A DNA stretch of 64,000 nucleotides from Mesotaenium endlicherianum (Eukaryota; Streptophyta; Zygnematophyceae; Zygnematales; Mesotaeniaceae): positions 219,590 through 283,589 of the forward strand of contig WELA01013825.1 of NCBI GenBank assembly GCA_009602735.1, read 5' to 3'. Shown here piece by piece: positions 37,301 to 49,404 of this stretch. Numbering within the stretch: position 1 is the first letter of the stretch; each line of letters begins with the position of its first letter. The notes under the pieces were generated by a model, which was not told the origin of the DNA, did no database searches, and was given only the letters and a program-made list of their open reading frames with translations. A program made the translations under genes and the position numbers.

Positions 37301-40300
37301 CCGCTGCCAGAGGGAGAAAGAACGATGTCACGGTCAGGGATTGAAAGGACTCTCATAGTGACGACCAGCTAGGAGCCTGAGCCTGACTGGGACTCACAGG
37401 CTTTCATTGCAAACTTCCAAGTATGCCGAGCAAGCGATAGTAATCACACATCAGGATGTGCGTGCAATCAGGGGTTGCAAAGGGCACTACGTTTCAAACT
37501 GGGAGGTCATGCTCAGTTCCGATCCAATGCCGTGCATGAGAGTCCGAGGGCCACACTGCTGGACTTGGGTGCAATCGCTCCACGTCCTCTCTCTCTGCTT
37601 GCTCAGTCAAGGAACACCCACACTGTGAAAAGCTCGCCCCCTACGGTAGGAAGGTCTCCTCTATTGAGAGACAGAGTAAGGAGGGGAATGGTCATCGGGG
37701 CCGTACCTGTTGCCCGCATTGATGGCAGCATCGATCTGGATTGCCAGCAGGCTCTGGGAGGCTGCACAGTCAGGCACGCCCCATCCACTGCGTCTCAGGT
37801 GCCAGGATTAAGCGGGGCCTCCGGAATCATGGGCCCCCCTAAAAGAGGACCAAGAGGAGCCCTATCGCAGCTGGCTGCATCCCCATCAGAAGGTGCATCT
37901 GGCTTGCGAGCTGCTATGCCCGGAGACACGTGCCCAGCCTATTGTGCCCTACAAATAAGTACTGTGTACGAACATGTGGCCCTGAATAAGGGCGCCACGC
38001 TTCACCACGGGCAAGCGAGAGCCCGGCCCTGCCTTGCTGGGAGCTGACCGACTGGCATCCAACGAGCACCCGTGCGGTGAACCAAACCACCCCGCCATTG
38101 TGAGCGTCGACCTCAGGACCAAAGCATAAGCAGGTCGTGCTTGCCCCCCCGCATAGCCTTGCTGGCAGGTATCTACGCACACCTCGCCATGGCTTCGACG
38201 CACTTTCGATTGCATGCACGCACAACTCCAAGGCACAGGAATCAGAGAGATGCGTAAGCTGACCGTGAGAGTACTGCTGAATCTCGAGGCGGGAGACGAC
38301 GCCCTTGGTGACAGAGACGTTGTCGCCCCCGGTGGGGTACCCGACGACGGTGACAACCTCCTGCAGCTGCGGCACGCTGTCAAGCTCCAGGTGGAGCACG
38401 CCCTCCCAGAACTCGTCGTCCTCCACCGTCATCATCGCCATGTCACACTCGTGTCCCACTGCAAGCACCTGCGCAGAGTGGTCCCATGTGCCAGGAGGAC
38501 ACCACTTTATACATTTGTACTTCCAGTCGCACCTATCGCCCCCCCCCCAGGGACTCCTCCTCCCTCTTCCCCTTCTCCTCCCTTGCCCCAGCCCCTCAAC
38601 GCTCAGTAAACGAGTCACGCAAGTCAGGTGCCAACTATGAAGCATACGACTTCAAAACTAAGGTCCCAGGAAACTGGCACGAGTGGGTGCCAGCACAGGG
38701 GCCGCCTGCGCTCCTCAGAGCCCACTGCCGACAAGCTTTTACTGCACTGCCGCCACTTTCGGTCGCCGTGTCGGCATGTGCCAGTGTCTGCACACATACT
38801 TGCTCCGCGCTGCACACGCGAGGGCTGGCTGACAAATTGGAGGCTTTCCTCCTCGTCATTTCGTAGAGTGGGCTCCGGCTAAGAATGTCAGACGAGAAGG
38901 AAGGGAGAGGGCTTCACCTTGGCAACAAACTTCTTGGGGTTCCCGTGCTTCCTCACGAAGACCAGCTGCGCACATGCCGCCAGGAGAGCACCGTCAGAGA
39001 TGGAAGACTGAGCGTGCCAAGTGGTGCAGGAGGGAGTGCCGTCCTCTGTCATTCACCCGCTTCCTAAGCACCTGTGGCCTTGCCATGTGCACCTTTAGAG
39101 AAGGCCCTACAGCAGATCTGCTTCCTACAAAGGAGGCTGCTTCAAGCTTGACCCTCCTGCCAGCACCTTGATAGCTTTTCGAGTGGCAGTAAACATATGG
39201 AATGTACACCAGTTCACGCAGACATAAATGCGACTAGCTTGCGGAGACTTGCAACAGACAAATGAAGGTTCCGGCGCATGCTGGAAGAGGGCGGGACAGA
39301 GAGGGGCTCACGGATTCATGGGCAACTGCGTGGGCGTTGGTCAGAATGCGCCTGCCCTCAATCACAAATCCGCTCGACGTGCTCTTCGACTGATGCTTCA
39401 TCTGCCACTGCGCAGCTCAAAGGCATCCAAGAATTCTCATGAGACCTCGGATACAACCAGAGGAGGTGAGTGAAAGAACGCAGGGGCGCGCCCTTCACGC
39501 CTCTTCTGAAAGTAAATTGGAAACGGCTGCAGCCGGGCTTGAGGATCAACTTGGTGATGTGCATGTACAGGAACAAGTATGATGCGAGCACAAGAACAGA
39601 GTGAGGTGTGCTTGTTGCTCAAGAGAGGACGGTGACTGACATCTGAAGCCTGCACTCAAAGTCTCAAGCTTCAATCGGATGTTCCATTCCCGGAAAATGT
39701 ACAAAACTTGTGGCCAATGTGCACATCTGATCAACTGCTACTTCGCACACAGCCTATACTGTGGGCAAGAGGATACACGTGCATGCAGAGAGCAGGACTT
39801 GGAGAGGGAGCTGACCGGCATGGAGTAGTTGGGGCTAGTGGAAGTCACAAAGACTTTGACCACTGCCTTGAGGACCTGCTGCATGGTTGCCAGCCTGTGC
39901 AGTTTACAAGTGTATATTGCAGGCAGGAACAAAGAAGGCGTCAGTGAGGGAAAGGTAAAGCACAAACGTGAGTTTTACTGCAGGCAACTCATTGCGTAGG
40001 ATGGCAGGCTCAGATTTCACCACTTGACCAGTGTTACAAGCGCAGGCGAACCTCAGTGTCTCAGGATTCCCGCAGAGAGCCAGGTAAATCACAGAAGTGG
40101 GAGGGGACTTACCCAGCAGATGGCTGGCCTGCCACGTCGTTGGCACAGTTGCTGCTGCTGGCAACCACTGGCTGCATTCAAACGTAAGACAAAAGCATAA
40201 ACAAGCAAGAATCCGTATCTTGTCGACTTGAAGTGCGCCATTACAGCAGGACGAGGCTCTAAGCCAGTCCGCAGTCAGGCCCAGTTATGGAGAGTACCGA

Positions 40301-41005
40301 TCCCAGTGCTTAAACGTGCCACATGATGACTGCAGAAGTGTGCATAATTGCCTTGGTGACTGCCGCCCGTATTGGCATTTAAACCTCGAGTTTTCTTCTT
40401 CTGGATCTTGAAGGATGGTATGGATCAAGACTAATCTCGGTTATGCCCACATGCAGTCCAGACGAGGGCATCTCATGAGTGGACACAGATTACAAAGGGA
40501 AACAATGCAGCATTTTTTAATAGTCGTCAGTTGATTGTTCAAGCGCATGAGAAAGAGCCCCATCTAGGCAGAAACTTTTCACCTGGGTGAGAGGTACTTT
40601 GGTGCTCTTCTTTGACAAAGTTTCTCTGTTGTCATCGTCTCTTGCAGATTCCTCTACGATAGCGCAGGCGTCCAAGTACGCTCTCGTTTTGCTGGATCTG
40701 GCCTGATCTCCTTCAGATTTTCGAGGTGTGTTCAGCCCTGCGCTAGCATCCTGCTTACTACCAGCCCTGCACATCATTTTTCGTAGTTTCGTCGATTCCC
40801 AAGCACCGCGCCTTCTATTGAGGGCAGGGCCCAAGTCGTAATTCCTTTCACTCTGGCTGATCGAGAGGCAGCTTCTATGACAAACCTGGAGGGTTGATAT
40901 GCTCGAAACGCTGCTTCTTCCAGAGCCTAAGGACGACAGACGGTCAATGCTCGAGACATTCTGACATGAAATGAGGAATGCGCGCGATACACACAGGGCA
41001 GGCAT
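34302..41005 (-). CDS. DEG10: DEG/HtrA-type serine protease, DEG10-like
   Basis: This is an ATP-independent trypsin-fold protease for damaged proteins. Exons in reading order are 41005-40583, 40171-40113, 39894-39816, 39407-39312, 38965-38918, 38468-38264, 37761-37707, 37303-37276, 36977-36834, 36320-36222, 35819-35592, 35231-35029 and 34752-34302. Their lengths sum to 2,118 bases (705 codons plus stop) with every phase matching. The catalytic triad is visible: His213 in LTNAHAVAH, Asp244 in VGHECDMAM and Ser322 in [28 protein letters not shown] block and a PDZ-like part ([20 protein letters not shown]) follow, then the C-terminal region typical of plant DEG2/9/10. The wording of several blocks is closest to Arabidopsis DEG10, a mitochondrial form. 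The first exon encodes about 140 residues rich in Ser and Arg with few acids at the very start, which could be an organelle targeting region. The first two exons are less certain than the rest. Confidence 0.9.
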
Positions 41006-41980
41006 GGCTCGAATTCAGAACTACAAGTGCTACTGCTTCGCTAATGAAGAAAACGAAGTACTTTTGAAGCACTTCGAAGCCCTTCGGAGTGCTCCGAGCA
41101 GCGGAGCGAGCGTCGTAATGAACCTACAGCAGTGGTTCAGTTTTGAGATTGACCGCTTCTTCAATTCTAGTCGATAGTGGTTGATAAGTTATAACAAATC
41201 TAATCACGACTCGTCACAAAGCTGTCAGAATCAATTTTGCGTCGGTGGATGTTGCGAAACTCGGTCTCGACCAGGTCTCGATGGAAATTGACCAATCCTG
41301 CAATCGACCCATTTCAAACATGGCGGTTACCTATGACCAGGCGAAGTCAGCAACAACAGATTAATGATAGTGGGCAAAGAAGCCGTTTTGTATTGCAACG
41401 GATTTGTTTTTAAATAAATGTTTTATCACATGTGTTTCCATATATAACAAGAGTCGGACCAACTAAAAGCGTATTCAACCTGAGCCTGGCATGGACATTT
41501 CCCGTTACAAACGCTTTTCCTGCATTTTCAGGGGGGGCCTGGAGCAGGCCGGGAGCGATGGCACAGAATATGGTTCGCAACTGCTGGCAAAGAGCGATCA
41601 TAAACTCGAAAAAGTGCAAATTGTCAGTGATTTATGCCTCTTGGATTGGTCGCTTTATCTGCGGCAAAGAAAGGTCCAGTATCATTGGCCTCTTGACGAG
41701 GATGGTGTCAGAGCCAGCCAGAACCTGTCAGAGATGGTCGAGCATGTAGAAACTTGTAAAACGACAGCAAGTATTGGCAAGTTGAACCCGGTAACTCCTG
41801 ACGTCCGGACTCCGGAGACCCCCACCGTCCACTCCTGTCCACCTACGCGCCACAGCAGGTGTTATGCAAGAGAGGCTCAGATGAGCGGTACGAATGACTT
41901 TCGAACGTGAATCGAATTCCCTGTTAAATATGGAGAGTGCGATTTGCATACGTTCGAGTTGGACTCATTCTCCTTTTCTA
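41006..41980. other. Upstream region of the DEG-like gene
   Basis: The promoter of the protease gene should lie here, read leftward. A 139-codon ORF at 41491-41910 (+) has no recognisable family and may be chance. No repeat was recognised. Confidence 0.4.
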
Positions 41981-41989
41981 GTCGTGATT

Positions 41990-43110
41990 TGGTCTACGGC
42001 TATCCTGCCTATTCGCGTTGGTGCCCTGTACACGTGTGAAAGCTGCCAGCACATATTCCGTCGATTTGACCGAGTTTGTCGGTTATACTCACACTTGATA
42101 CTTCAACCAAGTTGATCGCCGTTAGTTGACATCGCAAGTGTGTCAATGGCTGGCTGAACCTGGTTGACCGTGCTCCCATATCGACCTCCCATGTCAACCT
42201 GAACTTGCAAAAGCCAAGTCCTTGATCAACACGCTTGGTGTTCACACACTGAGCTCACTTACATACTTCTTGTTCAAAGAAGTTCTCAATTTTGCAAACA
42301 CTTTTGGGCACCTTAAGTTTCCGTATAAATGTAGAAGTGACTAATTCTATGAAAGGTCTTCGCCGATGCTCACGATTTCCCAAAATTTGTGGTTTGTATA
42401 TATCAGTTTAGCAATGTCCAAGAAAAACAAGATTCAGAGAAAGTCGCTTTCACAAGCTTTTCAAAACATTAGAAAGGAAAAATAGCTTTCAACCGAGAAG
42501 CAACACGCTCCAACTGATACAGAGGGGAGTAAGAAGGATTGAGGGCGCCCATCAACGTCTCTAATTCACCAAGAGCGTAAGTTTGATGTCGCCATGTTTC
42601 TGCGAAGGCTTTTCATGTGCATGCGCATGATGTCGTGCCTATCCATGTCGGTGCCCCTTGCACGGTTGTAGCTTGTCTACAAGTGCATGTCGACTCGGTC
42701 AATCTTTGACGGTGGCTTTTGCACGTAGATCGTCGACCTGGTTGATCATTGAAGGTTGACTTCGCACGTGTACCAGTGCACAGCTATACCTTGTTGACTC
42801 TCCTTTGTTGACCTGGCAGGCAAAAGTCAAATTCTTTGGCCAGCAGGCTTAGTGTTCGCACACTAAGCTTCCATTCACGTTTTTCTTTTAGAGGATTCTA
42901 GTGTTTGCAAAATCTTTGAATGCCTTCAACTTTTCCTACTTAGAGCAGAAGTGACTACTTTTATTTGAGCTCTTCGCCCATGTCGACGGGTTCAAAAAGG
43001 TTGTAGTTTGTAGAAATCAATTGCAAGCAATGCAAGAATTGACAAAATTCACAGAGAAAGTCGCCTTCTCGGGCTTTCACTTAACTTTTATAACATTTAA
43101 GCTTGCAAAA
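41990..43110. repeat. Two diverged tandem copies of a ~0.5 kb repeat
   Basis: The copies span roughly 41990-42490 and 42620-43110. Shared marks, each seen twice at matching spacing, include GGTGCC...GCACG, a GTTGAC-rich part, AGGCTTAGTGTTC or its variant, GCAGAAGTGACTA or its variant, and AGAGAAAGTCGC. A third copy occurs at 49310-49399 and resumes at 58256. The nature of the repeat is unknown; no coding sense was found. Confidence 0.6.
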
Positions 43111-43474
43111 TCCTGAAACCTACAACCTATTGCTATGCGACCAGAGCTTCTCTGCCATTAGCCTCGCTTGTCAAATCTTCATTGTGAGCCTATCTTTCTC
43201 AGTTCTTTATTGAGAACTCAATTCTAGCACTTGCTTCTAGCAAAAAAAAATTAAGAACTTGAAATCTAACCAGCAACTCACCATCTTATGCGCTCTTCAC
43301 GCACTCACTAGTGTTCGTTCTAATTTTGCCAAAGATTCTACTAGCAAATCAAATTTGCCAACCCTAATCTGTCAAGGAGTAATAACCAGCCTAGGACACT
43401 TATGAGCACTAGTTATTCTAAAAATTGAATTATAAAAAAAAAATGGAATTTTGACAACGTCCGCAAAAGCATGC

Positions 43475-44194
43475 TGAATGAATCGACTTACCAAATAGGC
43501 GATTAACAATTAACAAAGATTTTTATATCAGCAAGTAATCTTCATGGATTTTCCGTTAATTGATTAAACGGCAAGAGGACAACACACTAGCAGTGAACGA
43601 CACTCGTCAGTCAAATGCGAGTAAACTAGCATCAATAATACAATCAGTAACACTCATACATAAGCAAGGTTAGAAGACCGTGCGTATCAATGGCTTCTCG
43701 CCTTGGCTTCGGATCTCTCTCAGTAAGCTGTACAAGAGAGTTGGCCTCGTTTCCGAATGCCAAACTCGGAAGCAATGCCTAGCATATGTACATGGAATGA
43801 GTTTACTATTCAACGGCCAGTGCGATGGCACCGCCTACCCGGGAGTTAACCACGTTGGTAGGACCTCGGTTAACCAAATCCACCGCCATCTCCCATCATC
43901 CCGAATCGCCATCCATCATAGGGATGTCATCTGGCCAATCATCTAGCGTATCACACTTCGATGTATATTGAGGCAGTTCGCTGCTACTGAGTACGGAAGT
44001 CAGCTGGTTGTCAAAGAATGTGTCAGCAAATTGACTTAAGTTGACTTCAGCCTGCTGCTTCCGGCTGAGTCATTAAACTGATATTAATTATGAAGTCCAG
44101 CAGACTGATTATTAACTAGAGTTCAGCAGGCTGAATTTAATTAACTATTATATTTAAATGAATATTATATCTACCAATATACTGATTCATTACA
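43475..44194 (-). repeat. LTR A (3' LTR of the minus-strand chromovirus)
   Basis: This is a 720-bp LTR in minus orientation. It is followed on its right by the complement of a polypurine tract, which marks it as the 3' LTR. Confidence 0.9.
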
Positions 44195-44305
44195 ATCCCT
44201 CCAACTTAACTTGTTGTCGCCTCGACAACATTAAACTGCAGAATTCTTAAATAAGGGAACTGTACCTGACCAGCCTTCCTCACTGACTGCCCTTTAGCCT
44301 GTCAC

Positions 44306-45196
44306 CTAGGGGGTTTTTCCTGGCGCTCCAGGATCAGGAGATCTGGACCTAGATTTGGACAGCACTCTAGTACTGTCAGCTGGCCTTCTAAAGAACCCCG
44401 TTTGTTCTAAAGTTGGACCTCGAGGGGAACGAAGGATGGTTGCCTGCTCTTCACCCACTTGGGTGTTGATCCCCACATAGACAGGCATTCCAGTAGGATG
44501 CTGAAATACATTGGCAAGAGGTACATGTCCCTGAGCGAAGGGGGAGGCCGGCATACCTCTGGCCACCCCGCGTGGCCCTCTTCTGAAACCCTTGTCCTCT
44601 GGGGATTTCTGCCTGTGTCTGCTGCCAAGTACAGTCAGATCAGCTTCTTCCCCTGCTTGGGCAGGTGGGCTGGGGGAGCGAGTGCGGGGTCCAGTTGTTT
44701 CCATGACCGGGATCACGTTCCATATACCTGATCTTGGTTCCTTAGGAAGTGCCCCTTCCTGCCCCTGGGTCTCCTGAGTACCAGCTCCTGATGCTTCTCC
44801 TCTGCCTTGTTCTTCTTCCTCATCCCCCTCATCCTCCTCCTCTGAGAGAGTAGGAGTCTTGTCAACTATGTCGTCCTGCTCTCTGGTAGACATGGAGTAG
44901 TCTACTGATCTCCATTTCTTAGGGCGCGCTGGAGGTTGCTTGGCCTTCACCTTGCTAATATTTATTCGGCCTGCATTCTTCGCCCATTTGACGAAGGCAT
45001 GCTTTCCCTTAGAGAAGTAGTTTCTCCCCCTCCTCCTGTGCTCTTTGGTCTCTGCATTCATATTGCTCAGGCAGCCATTCAGCCTGGGATCCAAAGGGGC
45101 AATGTGAGGTGGTAGGATGAGGTAGCCGTCTAGGCCATAGTGGAAATCGACGGGTTGGGCTCGGTCACACTCCTGCTTTTTGTTTGTGACGGTCAT
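44306..45196 (-). CDS. Third-ORF part of the minus-strand chromovirus (fossil)
   Basis: A 296-codon open frame closely resembles the C-terminal half of the third ORF at 55716-57413. It shares CDRAQPxDFHYGLDGYLILP and the SR-rich end. Function unknown. Confidence 0.75.
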   Translation of the reverse strand: MTVTNKKQECDRAQPVDFHYGLDGYLILPPHIAPLDPRLNGCLSNMNAETKEHRRRGRNYFSKGKHAFVKWAKNAGRINISKVKAKQPPARPKKWRSVDYSMSTREQDDIVDKTPTLSEEEDEGDEEEEQGRGEASGAGTQETQGQEGALPKEPRSGIWNVIPVMETTGPRTRSPSPPAQAGEEADLTVLGSRHRQKSPEDKGFRRGPRGVARGMPASPFAQGHVPLANVFQHPTGMPVYVGINTQVGEEQATILRSPRGPTLEQTGFFRRPADSTRVLSKSRSRSPDPGAPGKTP

Positions 45197-45243
45197 CCAC
45201 CTCCAGTCTGTTGGCTGCTGGTAGTACTTGGGTCCATGCTCAG

Positions 45244-45964
45244 TGCAATGAATCGACTTACCAAATAGGCGATTACCAATTAATAAAGATCTTTATATCA
45301 GCAAGTAATCTTTATGGTATTTTCCGTTAACTGGTTAAACGGCAAAGGACAACACACTAGCAGTGAATAATACTCGTAAGTCAAATGCGAGTAACCTAGA
45401 ATCAATAATGCAAATCAGTAAACTCACACATAAGCAAGGTTAGATGACAGTGCGTATCAATGGCTTCTCGCCTTGGATTCAGATCTCTCTCAGTAAGCTG
45501 TACAAGAGAGTTGGCCTCGTTTCTGAATGCCGAACTCGAGAGCAATGCCTAGCATATGTACATGGAATGAGTTTATTGTTCAACGGTCAGTGCGATGGCA
45601 CCGCCTATCAGGGAGTTAACCACGTTGGTAGGACCTTGGTTAACCAAATCCACCGCCATCTCCCATCATCCCGAATCGCCATCCATCATAGGGATGTCAT
45701 CTGGCCATTCATCTAGCATACCACACTTAGATGCATATCGAGGCAGTTCGCTGCTACCGAGTACGGAAGTCAGCTGGCTGTCAAAGAATGTGTCAGCAAG
45801 CTGACTTAAGCTGACTTCAGCCTGCAGCTTCCGACCGAGTCATTAAACTGATATTAAATATAAAGTCCAGCAGACTGATCATTAACTAGAGTTCAGCAGG
45901 CTGAACATATTGAACTATATTATTTAAATGAATATTATGTCAACCAATATACTGATTCATTACA
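45244..45964 (-). repeat. LTR B (internal LTR of the minus-strand chromovirus)
   Basis: This is a 721-bp LTR of the same family and orientation, standing between the gag part and the third-ORF part. Its own flanks (CTCAG and ACTGG) do not match. Confidence 0.88.
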
Positions 45965-45999
45965 ACTGGACACTGTTCTCTGTAGTGGCCCAACTGCTG

Positions 46000-47379
46000 A
46001 CAATGGTAGCAAATAAATTTTGATGAGGCTAGTCTCGGCTTAGTCCTACCACCACCTCTTCCATAGCCGCCTCGAGAGAAGCCACCTCTACCTCTAGATT
46101 GTATAGCATTATACTCATACTCATATTCATCACCCTGATCATCCTCAGCCTGGTCTCCTTCAATTGCATTGTAGGAACCGTGGGGCTTTTGACAACCTTA
46201 GACACCAAAGCATTACTCTGGCGCTTGTGATTGAACTGCTGCTGATCCTAGGCATCAGCATCCTGGATCAAGTCAGCCAGTTTCTCATACTTTCTTTCAG
46301 CGAAATGACCAGAGACTTCGGATTTCAAGCCATACCTGAAGTATGCTATCCTATACCGTTCTGGCAAGTCTGGCTGTTTCATCATGTTCTCCTGGAACTT
46401 TTGAGCAAACTTAGCAACTGAAGTGGTCTGCTTCAGTGTCAGGGAGATCATCGCATAGATAGCTTTCTCCTGCTGGTTGATGACATCAAACTTCTCATGC
46501 AACTTCTTGACAAAATCTACCCACGTAGGGTCACCGAGTTGCTGAGCCTTACGCTCTCCTTTCCAGTTTAGCCACCAGTCTGCGGCACTGCCCTTCAGTA
46601 GCGCACCGGTGTGCCTGACCTCCTCGTAATCTTGCAGTTTCGGGTAGTTCTCCAGCCACTGCTCAACATCCGCAAGAAACTTGCTCAGGTAATGTTTTCT
46701 GTTTCCCTCAGGATCATATTCCTGGGGAGGTTTCGGCTTGGGCTTACTAGGCCCTCTGCCACCACCTCCAGTGGTTTGAGATCCCAGTTGGTCTCTGTCC
46801 CGGAGTAGGGACATTATGATTCTTTTGTCCTCCTGCTAGGACTGATACATGTTCAATTTGCAACTGCATCTGAACGACCAATGCTCCCAAGTCTACATTT
46901 TGGGGTGGTAGTCTAGCAAATGCAGCAGCAGCATTGGCATCAACTCGCTGAGTAGTGTCCTCAACAGTCCCTCTCGCTCCTGCAGCAGCAATACCTGCCG
47001 CATTCAGCCGGTCATGTATTTGACCTAGGGGTACATTGAGTGATACAGCAGGAGGTGAATTAAGAACATTGGCCCTGGATGCCATAAGTTCTTCAACCAT
47101 GCGCTCGTCAGCGAACTGTCCTTCCCTCCTTTCTGTATCTTCAGCAGCCTTTGCTAATTGTTCATCCTTTAATCTGGCTCTCTCCTCCTCAGCTTGCTGA
47201 GCTGCAACTGCAACAATAGCAGCTGCCTCATGTGCAACCTCTCTAGCTGCAGTGTCTGCCACTGCTTCAGAATAGGTACGGGTTCCCGCTACATGGCTTT
47301 CCGCCTTGTTTTCGGCATTCTCGTTATCCTGGTTCTCCACGTCTCGGGAGTTGCTAGTTTGAGACCTTGTCCTTACCAT
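46000..47379 (-). pseudogene. gag part of the minus-strand chromovirus (fossil)
   Basis: The minus strand encodes segments very close to the gag of the element at 49405, including [13 protein letters not shown] at the start and a central capsid-like part. It belongs to a broken element. Confidence 0.8.
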
Positions 47380-47413
47380 ACAAAGAAGACTGTGATAACT
47401 GCTCCGATACCAC

Positions 47414-48135
47414 TGAAATGAATCGACTTACCAAATAGGCGATTAACAATTAATAAAGATCTTTATATCAGCAAGTAATTTTTATGGATTTTTCGTTAAC
47501 TGATTAAACGGCAAAAGGACAACACACTAGCAGTGAACGACACTCGTAAGTCAAATGCGAGTAAACTAGCATCAATAATGCAATCAATAAAACTCATACA
47601 TAAGCAAGGTTAGAAGACAGTGCGTATCAATGGCTTCTCGCCTTGGATTCAGGTGTCTCTCAGTAAGCTGTACAAGAGAGTTGGCCTCGTTTCCGAATGC
47701 CGAACTCGAGAGCAATGCCTAGCATATGTACATGGAATGAGTTTACTGTTCAACGGCCAGTGCGATGGCACCGCCTACCCGGGATTTAACCACGTTGGTA
47801 GGACCTCGGTTAACCAAATCCACCGCCATCTCCCATCATCCCGAATCGCCATCTATCATAGGGATGTCATCTGGCCATTCATCTAGCATATCACACTTAG
47901 ACGCATATCGAGGCAGTTCGCTGTTACCGAATACGGAAGTCATCTAGCTGTCAAAGAATGTGTCAGCAAGCTGACTTAAGTTGACTTCTGCCTGCTGCTT
48001 CGGGCTGAGTCATTAAACTGCTATTATATATAAAGTCCAGCAGACTTATTATTTAACTAGAGTTCAGCAAGCTGAACATGATTAACTATTATATTTAAAT
48101 TAATATTATATCTACTAATATACTGATTCATTACA
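47414..48135 (-). repeat. LTR C (5' LTR of the minus-strand chromovirus)
   Basis: This is a 722-bp LTR. Next to it at 47401-47413 is the complement of TGGTATCGGAGC, an initiator-Met-tRNA type primer-binding site, which marks it as the 5' LTR. Confidence 0.9.
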
Positions 48136-48140
48136 CATGC

Positions 48141-49399
48141 CCATCTGGCTCATTCTTGGAAATGCTGTTCTTTTCTTCCGCGCTCTTCAATCTCCTTCCT
48201 TCTTTCTTCTTCTCATAATGAATTTTGCTTCTTTGTACGTGCTTATGTTTTTCCGAGAATTGCAATTTTGTTCACACCTCGATTTAAACACTCAGGCTCG
48301 TGTCGCGGAGGTCTCTTGTGCTACCCTGTTGGAGTCACGCGTGGCCGGAGTTATGGAATACGAGTGCATCGCATCCGCATGTCGAATACGCACAGGTTAT
48401 GCGTGAGAGGTCGGCGTAAAACGACCCAAATACGTGTGTCGGTTAAGAAACCGACTAATAAAACGGACGCGCGTGTAAGGGCCATATTATTTTATTAATA
48501 TGACACGCTGCCCTCAAATCAACCGTGCGGAGTCAAGTCAGCGACTTGGTGGCACGAAGTTAACAGATCTCGCCAATCTTGAACAACATTACCCGCGTCA
48601 ATGATTCCCTGCAGCTCGACAGTCAATTTGTCGTGGTTTGTCGAGATATTTGAAACTCACGAAGAGCGTGCACACTCGCTGACATGGCCGTGGCAAACGT
48701 GGTTGCAATTTGGTCTTACTCTTACGTGTACACGAACCAAAATTTTGATTGAGGCTAAGTAAAGAAAACCAAAACCGACAGGTCAAAGGACCAAGATCGA
48801 CCATTTAGTCGAAATAAACTTCGTATACACGTACTTAGCGAATACGACGCATTTTAGCGTATAATTCGCACCCAACCGACATATACGCACGTGTTCCATA
48901 AGTAGGCGCGTGGATGGCTTGCCTCTCGAGACGCTGTCAAGCTTGCTTGGCCGTTGTCTTAACGGTTGTTGTCGTGGCAATCCTGTCATGGTTATCCTGC
49001 CACTGGACCAAACTCTGACTTGGTTGTCTGCGTCAATCTTTTCCTAATTGTCAAGTGCGTCATGGCCATACCCACCTCTGACCTGGCTAATCCTCCCCAC
49101 CCGTCCGAAGGTGTTGAATTTGCTTCAATGTACAAGTCATGCATCTCTTGTGACAAGGCCGAATGAGTCCTAGTATAAGTCGATAGCTTAATCTTGTTAG
49201 GTTGACCTGGCTTTGTCTTGGTCTTTTGCGGTCAACGGACCTTCGTGCCGTACTTTGACTCGCCGCGACTTTCGCCGCGTGTGCAGACCGACCACGGCTG
49301 CCCGTTGTGAGAGCTGTCATGCCTTCATTGTCGGTGCCTCCTGCACATGCGTAGGTTGTCTGCGCGTGCATCGTCGACGTGGTCGACCTCTGACGATGG
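48141..49399. other. Intergenic DNA between the two chromovirus copies
   Basis: No gene is recognised here. The right end (about 49310-49399) is the first part of the third copy of the ~0.5 kb repeat found at 42 kb. The middle has many CGAC/GTCG words and short ORFs only. Confidence 0.45.
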
Positions 49400-49404
49400 C
49401 TCTC

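Larger units (their letters stand above)
43475..48135 (-). mobile_element. Ty3/gypsy chromovirus, broken, minus strand, with three LTRs
   Basis: The unit is bounded by an LTR at each end and by CATGC on both sides (43470-43474 and 48136-48140), so it behaves as one insertion. Read on the minus strand its parts are an LTR (48135-47414), a primer-binding site, a gag part (about 47379-46000), a further LTR (45964-45244), a third-ORF part (45196-44306), a polypurine tract and an LTR (44194-43475). No pol is seen. It is of the same family as the element at 49405 and is a broken fossil. Confidence 0.88.

Noticed and set aside
41491-41910. 139-codon plus-strand ORF near the DEG-like promoter
   Set aside because: No family was recognised and there are no supporting neighbours or splice context, so it is not called as a gene.
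43680-43946. 88-codon ORF (begins MRINGFSPW) present in every LTR of the chromovirus family
   Set aside because: It recurs at 45444, 47620, 49678 and 57779 only because the LTR recurs, and it runs opposite to the element. It is likely a by-product of LTR sequence, though its being open in all five is mildly curious.
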